From JBBSGA01 sp038254585 (GTDB lineage: Bacteria > Chloroflexota > Chloroflexia > Chloroflexales > Kallotenuaceae), in the NCBI GenBank assembly GCA_038254585.1, contig JBBSGA010000236.1, forward strand, positions 1 through 9,789: a stretch of DNA of 9,789 nucleotides, given 5' to 3'. This document shows positions 1-6,427 of the stretch, one piece after another (position 1 is the first letter of the stretch; the number at the start of each line of letters is the position of its first letter). Under the pieces are notes generated by a model. That model did no database searches, had not been told where the DNA came from, and was given only the letters and a program-made list of their open reading frames with translations. The position numbers and the translations under genes were made by a program.

Positions 1-1327
1 GAAGGAACAATACCCATGCACATACTTGTAGAATAAGAACATCCCTATTAGCATATCTTCTGATCAGGAAGACAGACAATGACAGAGGAATCAAAAGATA
101 CGTATTTTTGAACCAGAACCAGAGCCAAGGCTCGTTTGGCTTCTTCATCCAACCAAAATGAAGCTTGAAGAAGGATCCAGAACCTTGCACTTGTCCAAGG
201 AAAAGTGGAACATGAGGCAGAACCATGACAAGAAACAATCCAACGATAAGACAGTAGTTACTAAGATGTTTCTTCCATGATCTTCTCCTAAATCGCATTA
301 TAGCGATAATAGGCATAATAAATGCAAACACAAGCAGGGTATGTGTGTGAAGTAGTGGCATCAACGATAATAGAATTGCAGTAGTAGTGATATCGATAAA
401 TGTCATTTCTCGTTCTGCATCTCGGAAAAATACAGCTCGAAGGATTACAATACCGGCCGGTATCCCGAAAAGAAGCGATCGCTCGGGGACTATCATTCTT
501 GACAAGAAGTTAACCCACTGAATATTCTGCTCCGGAAGGTGGGAGTACTCTTTGAGCTGGCTGGGATTTGCCAGAGAGTGTGAGATCTTCACGAGGTCTA
601 TCGAATCGTCCTTGAGAAAATAGTAGAAACCAAGTCCTCCATTGAAAAAGTAGAATACGGATGACAAAAAGCTTTGCCATCGATCTCCGGTCAAGACGTG
701 TGCGAAGTCGTATACAAGACCTACGAGCGACAGCGATAGCAGCATGCCCGGTATGATTATGGACATTCGTAGAGAGGCGCCCTCGTATACCAATATAGAT
801 GAGAAAAAATCGATCAAATATGGATAGACGAGAGGTATACCACTTCCAGCCGGATTATTTGGCGGGAAGTGATCGGCGTAAGCTATCTGAGAAATAATGC
901 CAAGATGAAATGCGAGATCACTATATGTGCTCTCTCCAGTATAAAGATCACTATTTCGCTCCGGTAGTATATGAGTGCTAAACAACAGAAAAAGGACTAT
1001 TCCTATTCCACACAAAAGAGCCGACATCGGACCATCAATCGCGAAGTATGATGCCATTGAGCGGGTCAATAGTTTTATGGATGACCTATATCGTATAACA
1101 TAGACGATCTCAAAGACAAGTATTCCAAATGTTCCCACAAATACTCCACGAGGAAACGAGAGCAGTAAGCATGCAAAATAGTTAACAGCCGTAAATGCGA
1201 TAGTCCCGATAGCTACTATAAAGAATGGTCGAGCAGATCCCTCGATCTTAAACGAGAGATGGTGCGTCACGATTGCGCCTAGGATGAGGCTCAGTATTAT
1301 GCTCGTGAGCGGTAAGGTAAAGGCCAT
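1..1327 (-). CDS. Polytopic membrane protein, GT-C glycosyltransferase-like, truncated by window edge
   Basis: A continuous reading frame of 442 codons runs from ATG at 1327 to the left edge with no stop, so the C-terminus lies outside the window. A GGTGAG ribosome binding site sits 5 nt before the ATG, and an in-frame TGA (1336-1334) rules out a longer start. The product is strongly hydrophobic, with about ten likely membrane segments (roughly residues 8-27, 36-57, 62-80, 98-118, 186-207, 220-237, 284-300, 311-345, 357-376, 406-421, then 427 onward). The soluble stretch at 120-180 has an STYSDLAFH motif (Asp137, His141), then DHFPPNNPAGSGIPLVYPYL and Asp172. Further polar motifs are HTHT (326-329) and NEPW...WFKN (398-408). 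A polar, acidic first loop between membrane helices is typical of GT-C glycosyltransferases and related polymer enzymes, so lipid-linked sugar transfer is plausible; the exact family is not identified. The gene is AT-richer than its neighbours. Confidence 0.8.
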   Translation of the reverse strand, partial: MAFTLPLTSIILSLILGAIVTHHLSFKIEGSARPFFIVAIGTIAFTAVNYFACLLLSFPRGVFVGTFGILVFEIVYVIRYRSSIKLLTRSMASYFAIDGPMSALLCGIGIVLFLLFSTHILPERNSDLYTGESTYSDLAFHLGIISQIAYADHFPPNNPAGSGIPLVYPYLIDFFSSILVYEGASLRMSIIIPGMLLSLSLVGLVYDFAHVLTGDRWQSFLSSVFYFFNGGLGFYYFLKDDSIDLVKISHSLANPSQLKEYSHLPEQNIQWVNFLSRMIVPERSLLFGIPAGIVILRAVFFRDAEREMTFIDITTTAILLSLMPLLHTHTLLVFAFIMPIIAIMRFRRRSWKKHLSNYCLIVGLFLVMVLPHVPLFLGQVQGSGSFFKLHFGWMKKPNEPWLWFWFKNTYLLIPLSLSVFLIRRYANRDVLILQVCAWVLFL

Positions 1328-1357
1328 CTTGACTCACCGGTACGTATCGCGGTCATT

Positions 1358-1370
1358 AATTCTCAGAATT
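1358..1370. repeat. 13-bp palindrome AATTCTCAGAATT
   Basis: Two perfect 6-bp arms, AATTCT and AGAATT, flank a single base. The site lies about 30 nt upstream of the start codon of the membrane-protein gene. A dyad in that position could be an operator, but it is short and a second copy was not seen. Confidence 0.3.
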
Positions 1371-1479
1371 CAGTCGACACTGAGCCAGCGTTCCTTTCGA
1401 GGTGCGAGGATACGGCTGTCTTCTTATGGAGCAACCTTGCGGGTTAGGCAGTAGTGCAAGTGGGGACTGCAGCTACTCG

Positions 1480-1507
1480 GCGCTCTCAAGCCAAGGCGTG
1501 AGAGCGC
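1480..1507. repeat. Perfect 9-bp stem-loop
   Basis: GCGCTCTCA (1480-1488) and TGAGAGCGC (1499-1507) are perfect inverted repeats around a 10-nt loop. It lies downstream of the broken cysC, where the operon transcript might end. No T-run follows on either strand, so it is not a standard intrinsic terminator; it could be a 3'-end stabilising hairpin or part of a Rho-dependent end. Confidence 0.4.
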
Positions 1508-1592
1508 TGGAGCTATCTCCGGAGGGCCGGACAGGAACGGCTACAACTAAGGTAAACGAGTCGGAGATCTCTGGTCACAGTATCCAAGGCTG

Positions 1593-1757
1593 TCAAGGCT
1601 TTCGCCCGAGCGCCGCGACCCACCACGTGATCCGGCCCGCACTTTCCTCGGGAGTGCCGGAGCGGCGTGTCCACAACCGCTTGCCCCAAACGACGGCGAT
1701 GGTACTCTTCCCGGCACCTGCGAGGCCGGTAAACCAGATCGTGAATCCGCCGTTCAC
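1593..1757 (-). pseudogene. cysC: Broken APS kinase (adenylyl-sulfate kinase), N-terminal remnant
   Basis: A GTG start at 1757 overlaps the stop of the phosphodiesterase gene (GTGA). It begins MNGGFTIWFTGLAGAGKSTIA, the characteristic opening of APS kinase: a hydrophobic strand, the FTG motif and the Walker A loop GLAGAGKST that binds ATP. APS kinase phosphorylates adenosine 5'-phosphosulfate to PAPS, the donor for sulfotransferases. After Ala21 the frame fails. The expected continuation RRLGQA is present one frame over (from 1695), as if one C had been lost, and that frame runs to a TAG at 1513. Neither frame then shows the rest of a roughly 200-residue kinase; the LDGD motif is absent. The open frame ends at TGA 1593-1595 after 54 codons. 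The family call for the first 27 residues is confident; loss of function is inferred. Confidence 0.75.
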
Positions 1758-3364
1758 AGTTCGCGTATCTTCCCAATCATCTCACCCGGAATCGGCTGTC
1801 CGAGGAGATGAAGCAGCGTCGGCGCGATATCGTAAATGCTGACGTCGTCGATGCGCCGGCCACCGCCGGGGTTGTGCGGATCATGCAAGATGAACATGCC
1901 ATACTGTGCATGGTTGGCATCGTCGGGCCCGGTATCGTTCTCGAAGGTATAAATCTGGCCGCCGCCGATGCTGCCGACGGAGCGCCAGTCGAGGTCGCCA
2001 AAATAGACGATCAAATCCGGCGGAACATTGTCGGGCTTACGGTAAATCACATCCGGCTTGAAGACACGTGTCCCCATCGGCCCACCTAAATGGTCCGGCA
2101 AGGCCTCGAGCTTGGTAGTGATCTCGTCGCGCAGCCGGTCGTAGTCGGCGCCCGGGACGAGACCTTCGGGCTCGCGATCTGCAACGTTGAGAAAGAGCCG
2201 CCCGTAATAGCCGCCTGAGCCCCATGCACGTGTCCGCGACCAATCGACCCGGCAGCGCTCGATCGGCAAGGGTGTTGATGGGTATTCATGAAGTACCAAA
2301 TAGCCCTCCTGAATGAGCCATTCGTTCAGGCACAGCCCCCCCAGCATCGGCTTGCCACCGTGATCCGAGACGACGAGAACGGTAGTATCGTCGTCGACGA
2401 GCTTGAGCAACTCGGCGATCTGCCGATCAATGTAGCGGTAGTAGTCATGGATCGCTTCTGCAAACGGGCTACCGGGACTGTATTTTGGATGGCGAGGATC
2501 CATTTCCTTCCAGAAGCCGTGATGAATACGGTCGACGCCCATATCCACGGTCATGAAGAAGTCGTAGCGCTCCCGCGCCAGCAGCCGGCGGCAGATCTCG
2601 AAGTGCTGCTCCGACATACGATAGATGTCACGCAGGATTGCAGCCTTGTCCTCGGAGCGGAAGTTCGGTACGTCCATGAGCAATTCGCCGTCGATCCAGC
2701 CGGCGATCTCGCCCTTTAACGACGGCGGATATGTGTACTGGCTGCGTGCGCTCGGTGTCAGGAAGCAACTGACCAAATCCCCGTTAACGGGTGAGACTGG
2801 ATACGTCTGGGGGACACCGATCACACCGACTCGCTTGCCCGCATTCCCCAATAGGTCCCACAACCGAGGCACCTTGACGGAGCGCGCGGTGGCGATCACC
2901 ATGTTATCATAGCTATGATCCGCGCGGTTTCGAAAGCCATAAACGCCGAGCTGGCCCGGATCGCGGCTGCTCATCATGCAGGCCCAGGCCGGCACGGTGA
3001 TCGCAGGAATACAGCTCTCCATGCGGGCATAGACCCCGTGCTCGATCAGCCGGCTCAACGTCGGCAGGTCATTCCGCCAGGCATCGAATACCAGTTCCGG
3101 CGCGGCGCAGTCGAGGCCGATGACCAGCAGGCGGCGAAAAGAAGAATTGACAGCGGATTGAACCCGCTGTGGCTCGACGACAGGCTCCCGCTGTAGAGTC
3201 GGGTTGGTACGGTAGCCATCGGCCAAGATCATAGTAACCTCCGGGCGGCTGATGCCTGGTGGCGGGAGCTCACCATTGGTCAGCATTTCCAGCATCTTGA
3301 TTCCACTGAGCTTCACACGGTGGTAGTCGCCATGCGGCAGGAGAGGTCGGTGTGGTCTGATCAT
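1754..3364 (-). CDS. Type I phosphodiesterase / nucleotide pyrophosphatase-like, alkaline phosphatase superfamily
   Basis: This 536-residue protein has the alkaline phosphatase fold of the type I phosphodiesterase group. The family hydrolyses phosphoester or phosphodiester bonds using two metal ions and a Thr nucleophile. Visible elements: strand and first metal ligand in RRLLVIGLDCAAPE (Asp85); likely nucleophile Thr123 in PAITVPAWACMMSSRDPG; the DxxxH pair Asp278/His282 in MGVDRIHHGFW; VVSDHGG with Asp334 and His335; and His485 in DDANHAQYGMF. These match the metal-site order of nucleotide pyrophosphatase/phosphodiesterases. No signal peptide or membrane helix is evident, so it is probably cytoplasmic. 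About 75 residues precede the fold and include an ELPPPG stretch; a later non-ATG start is possible. An AGGAG lies 13 nt before the chosen ATG, a slightly long spacing. It follows the sulfatase by 44 nt and overlaps the cysC remnant by 4 nt. The substrate is unknown. Confidence 0.9.
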   Translation of the reverse strand: MIRPHRPLLPHGDYHRVKLSGIKMLEMLTNGELPPPGISRPEVTMILADGYRTNPTLQREPVVEPQRVQSAVNSSFRRLLVIGLDCAAPELVFDAWRNDLPTLSRLIEHGVYARMESCIPAITVPAWACMMSSRDPGQLGVYGFRNRADHSYDNMVIATARSVKVPRLWDLLGNAGKRVGVIGVPQTYPVSPVNGDLVSCFLTPSARSQYTYPPSLKGEIAGWIDGELLMDVPNFRSEDKAAILRDIYRMSEQHFEICRRLLARERYDFFMTVDMGVDRIHHGFWKEMDPRHPKYSPGSPFAEAIHDYYRYIDRQIAELLKLVDDDTTVLVVSDHGGKPMLGGLCLNEWLIQEGYLVLHEYPSTPLPIERCRVDWSRTRAWGSGGYYGRLFLNVADREPEGLVPGADYDRLRDEITTKLEALPDHLGGPMGTRVFKPDVIYRKPDNVPPDLIVYFGDLDWRSVGSIGGGQIYTFENDTGPDDANHAQYGMFILHDPHNPGGGRRIDDVSIYDIAPTLLHLLGQPIPGEMIGKIREL

Positions 3365-3408
3365 ATACTTGCATGTGCTCCTAGCGCTGTATCGGAGGAT
3401 TGAGGTTG

Positions 3409-5049
3409 CTAGTGATACATAATCAGCGGCAAAAACGTAGTTAGATCGGGCGTTCCCAAATAGGCCTTGAGCGCTGCCTGCTGGACGGGAAGCAGGGCCG
3501 GCGGCAATGGCTGGCGCAACTCCTTCTGAATCACGCCGTTATCTTTATTGGTCAGGGTCGCGTAGAGCTGGTTACTCAGCGACGTTCCCGCGACGTTATC
3601 AAGCTCCTTCCTCCCGGAATCCGTCCTATAGTCGTAGCATTCGAGCTCCTCGCCGTCGCTACAGATATCGCTTGTCCCCGGCTTCCAATAGCTGTACAGA
3701 CCAAGCTTAGCCGACGGGGTGCGGTAAGCGATCACGTGAGTAGGAGGCACGCCGGAGTTGGGAGCCGGACTGTTGCTGGCGGTGACCTGTTCGTCAGCCG
3801 TATGCAGGATGTAATTCCTCCCCGGCGCGGCCGGATCGCGCAAAAGCGCCGCGAGGTCGAGCCGGCCAGCGAGATGTCCATACGGCGATTGTGGATCCCG
3901 CCACCTGTCGTCGCGTGCCAGCGTCATGAGCAGCGGCATCAAATCGACACTCGACGTCAGCTGTGGACGCTCGACCTCCGGCTGGCTCGTGCTGCCGATG
4001 AACCGGCCGGTCGGGTCCTTTACATAGAGCGGCACGCGGACCGCCTCGTCATACGCCCCATAGGCCTTGCCGCGCATCCCGTGCGAGCCGCCGTAGTCGC
4101 CATGGTCAGAGGTGAAGATAATGATGGTGTTCTCGGCGGCGCCGCTTGTCGCCAGCGCATCGAGCACGCGCCCGATCTGGACGTCGACAAGCTGCTGGAG
4201 CCGCAGGTAGACGTCAAGAAGCTTCAACCAGCGGGCCGCGAAGCCGTCGCCGCTGTACGGCAACGGCCCGCCCTGCTGACTGGCGAACATGTCGATCCAG
4301 GCCCGCTGCAAGCGCGGCTTGGCCCGCGCTGCCATGTCGTCGGGAGTCTCGAAGTTCGGCGGCAGCTGGCTGAAGACGCTCGGCGGATTACGCAGAACTG
4401 GGAAGATATCGGTTCCCCTGTAGTACGAGGCGACGTCATGCGGGTTGACGAAGCTGACGGTGGTGCACCAGGGTGTGCCGTTGCCGTGCGCTTGCAGCCA
4501 GGCAATGAACTGATCCGCGATCTGCGCATCGCACCGTAGGCCGTCGCCGGGAAAGCCGTCAGGTGATGGGCACGTGCCGCCGTCGAAGCCATAGCGGCTG
4601 ACGTCGCATCCGAACGACAGGTGCCATTTGCCATACCAGACGGCCTGGTATCCGAGGCCGCGCAGCGCTGTGCCCCAGGTAGGGAAGCCGGGATCGAGTC
4701 GGGGCGGGAGTGGCGAGTCGAGCGTGAGCAAACAGTAGGTCTGGTGAGCATACAGCCCGGTGAGCAGGCACGCACGCGCAGGCCGGCACTGGTTGGCCGC
4801 CGCATGGTGCTGGCCGAAGCTGACCGCCCCCGCACGGATGCGCGCGATATTCGGCAGGAGACCGTCAAGTGCCCCCTGTTCCGGAAACCACTGCGGGTAG
4901 CGCATCTCGTCGACCATGACGACCAGGATATTCGGCCGCGCGGCCGAGCGCACTGGCGCTGGGACACCGAGCGAAGCCGGCCCTACGTCCAAACCCAGCA
5001 GCCCGCCGCCCACGGCGGCAGCACCTCTCAAAAAGGCACGCCGGTTCAT
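3409..5049 (-). CDS. Tat-exported formylglycine-dependent sulfatase
   Basis: This 546-residue sulfatase hydrolyses sulfate esters. It begins MNRRAFLRGAAAVGGGLLGL, a twin-arginine signal, so it is probably exported folded. The metal-site strand is NILVVMVDEMR, with Asp47 and Glu48 where many sulfatases have two Asp. The active-site motif is CRPAR (88-92), fitting the CxPxR consensus in which Cys becomes formylglycine, followed by ACLLTG. Other family residues are GKWHL (Lys141, His143), NPHD (His204), FTSDHGD (Asp315, His316) and GMRGKAYGAYDEAVRVPLYV (Lys328, Glu335). The length is normal and all expected catalytic residues are present, so it looks active, provided a formylglycine-generating enzyme is encoded elsewhere; none is in this window. 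AGGGGA sits 7 nt before the ATG. It follows the permease gene by 61 nt. The sequence does not tell whether the substrate is a polysaccharide, a lipid or a small aryl sulfate. Confidence 0.93.
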   Translation of the reverse strand: MNRRAFLRGAAAVGGGLLGLDVGPASLGVPAPVRSAARPNILVVMVDEMRYPQWFPEQGALDGLLPNIARIRAGAVSFGQHHAAANQCRPARACLLTGLYAHQTYCLLTLDSPLPPRLDPGFPTWGTALRGLGYQAVWYGKWHLSFGCDVSRYGFDGGTCPSPDGFPGDGLRCDAQIADQFIAWLQAHGNGTPWCTTVSFVNPHDVASYYRGTDIFPVLRNPPSVFSQLPPNFETPDDMAARAKPRLQRAWIDMFASQQGGPLPYSGDGFAARWLKLLDVYLRLQQLVDVQIGRVLDALATSGAAENTIIIFTSDHGDYGGSHGMRGKAYGAYDEAVRVPLYVKDPTGRFIGSTSQPEVERPQLTSSVDLMPLLMTLARDDRWRDPQSPYGHLAGRLDLAALLRDPAAPGRNYILHTADEQVTASNSPAPNSGVPPTHVIAYRTPSAKLGLYSYWKPGTSDICSDGEELECYDYRTDSGRKELDNVAGTSLSNQLYATLTNKDNGVIQKELRQPLPPALLPVQQAALKAYLGTPDLTTFLPLIMYH

Positions 5050-5110
5050 GATATTCCCCTCTCTCCTACTCTCCGAGCGAACACTGCCGCACCTGCGGGT
5101 GGACGGGGCA

Positions 5111-6406
5111 CTATTCGAAGCGAAGCGCCTGAATCGGGCTAAGACGAGCGGCCCGCTGGGCCGGATAAATGCCGAAGAAGAGGCCGACGGCCATCGACAC
5201 GCTGAGCGCCAGAAGCGCCGCCGCGGGCGTCATCACCGGAGTGATCAAGTCAGAGAAGAGGCGGCCGATGATGACCACGGTCACAAACCCAAGCAGCACT
5301 CCGACCACCCCGCCGAGAACGCTCATCGTCAACGATTCGACGAGAAACTGTCGCAGGATGTCGCGCCGTTTCGCCCCGACGGCTTTTCGCAGACCGATCT
5401 CACGCGTGCGCTCCGTGACCGAGACCAGCATAATGTTCATCACGCCGATCCCGCCGACGAAGAGCGAGATACTCGCGATCGATCCAAGAAAGACGGTCAG
5501 GGTGCTCGTAATGGTGTTGAAGGTTGCGAGTAACTGCGCCTGGTTGATCACCGTGAAATCATCGCCGCTACCGTCCCCAGGCAAGTGACGGTGCCGGCGG
5601 AGGAGCTGTTCGACATCGGCTTCGATACCCTCCATGTCGTCGGCGTGTGCGGCCTTGAGCAAGATCGTGGAGACCTGAAAGCCGGCCGAGGTCGCGTCGC
5701 GGCCCCCGAAGAGATTTTGTTGGGCCGTCGTGATCGGCACGAGGACTGCGGTATCGTACGCGCCGAGCGCGCCGCCTGGCTCCAGAACACCCACGACCCG
5801 GAAGGTCTGACCTTTGATGCGCACATCTTGGTCGATGGGATCAGTAGTACCGAAGAGATCGACCGCCAGACGGCTTCCCAGAACGGCCGTCGCACGCGTC
5901 GAGCGGACCGCTTGATCGGTCAGAAATTGCCCGTCCCCTAGGGTCATGTTGCGTACGGTAAAGTACTCAGGGGTTACCCCGAGGACGCGTGCATTACGGT
6001 TGATGGAGCCTGCAACAATCTGTGCATCCCGCTGATACTCGGGTGCGACGAGCGAAACTTCGGGAAGTGATTGCTTGATGGTCTCGGCATCGTCGTTCGT
6101 CAATGCCGGTGGAATACCGGCATACTGCCGCGGATTGTTGCGCGCTCGCACACCCGGCAACACCGTGAGCAGGTCAGTGCCAACACTGCTCAGCTGGGAG
6201 CTAATCGAGCGCTGAGCACCGATGCCTATTGCGAGCAGCGAAACCACCGACCAAACCCCAATAATTATGCCGAGCATCGTCAGGAAGGTTCGGAGCTTGT
6301 TCGAACGCAAACTCTCGAGCGCGATCCGTGCGCTCTCGAGAGTACCACGTGCGAAGCGAAGCGGCCAGTTAGTCGGGCCAAGTGGTATTACGCCAATACG
6401 GGCCAT
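5111..6406 (-). CDS. MacB/FtsX-type ABC transporter permease
   Basis: This 431-residue protein has the layout of a stand-alone MacB-type permease. A short cytoplasmic N-terminus (ALESLRSNKLRTFLTMLGIIIG) leads into membrane helix 1 (about 40-64). A large extracytoplasmic MacB core domain (about 65-295) follows, then the FtsX domain with helices at about 300-327, 360-385 and 396-416. The signature GGIGVMNIMLVSVTERTREIGLRKAVGA (about 318-345) and the ending YPAQRAARLSPIQALRFE are diagnostic. Such permeases work with an ATPase and a periplasmic or extracellular adaptor, and usually use ATP for mechanotransmission or export of peptides, lipids or drugs. No ATPase domain is fused here and no ATPase gene lies on either side within the window. 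The start is 21 nt after the fusion-protein stop, with purine-rich GAGGGAAAGTGAG between them, so the two are probably translated together. Confidence 0.93.
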   Translation of the reverse strand: MARIGVIPLGPTNWPLRFARGTLESARIALESLRSNKLRTFLTMLGIIIGVWSVVSLLAIGIGAQRSISSQLSSVGTDLLTVLPGVRARNNPRQYAGIPPALTNDDAETIKQSLPEVSLVAPEYQRDAQIVAGSINRNARVLGVTPEYFTVRNMTLGDGQFLTDQAVRSTRATAVLGSRLAVDLFGTTDPIDQDVRIKGQTFRVVGVLEPGGALGAYDTAVLVPITTAQQNLFGGRDATSAGFQVSTILLKAAHADDMEGIEADVEQLLRRHRHLPGDGSGDDFTVINQAQLLATFNTITSTLTVFLGSIASISLFVGGIGVMNIMLVSVTERTREIGLRKAVGAKRRDILRQFLVESLTMSVLGGVVGVLLGFVTVVIIGRLFSDLITPVMTPAAALLALSVSMAVGLFFGIYPAQRAARLSPIQALRFE

Positions 6407-6427
6407 ACCGGGCTCACTTTCCCTCGA

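Larger units (their letters stand above)
1328..1592. other. Intergenic stretch at a composition boundary
   Basis: No convincing gene lies here. Short frames cross it on both strands, but none has recognisable protein motifs and their codon patterns look random. It separates the AT-rich membrane-protein gene from the GC-rich operon. It contains a 13-bp palindrome close to the start of the membrane-protein gene and a perfect 9-bp stem-loop, both listed separately. No clear -35/-10 pair for the membrane-protein gene could be chosen. Confidence 0.5.

Noticed and set aside
1593..1757. Programmed frameshift producing a functional APS kinase
   Set aside because: Joining the two frames still leaves no LDGD motif or remaining kinase domain, and no slippery sequence is evident at the break.
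1402..1842. Plus-strand 146-codon frame
   Set aside because: No motif, and it overlaps the well-supported phosphodiesterase C-terminus and the cysC remnant on the other strand.
3736..4539. Plus-strand 267-codon frame inside the sulfatase gene
   Set aside because: It is antisense to a sulfatase with all catalytic motifs, is rich in Arg/Ala as expected of a GC-rich shadow frame, and shows no domain.
4224..4967. Minus-strand 247-codon frame overlapping the sulfatase
   Set aside because: It is an out-of-frame reading of the same strand with a low-complexity Arg/Ser composition.
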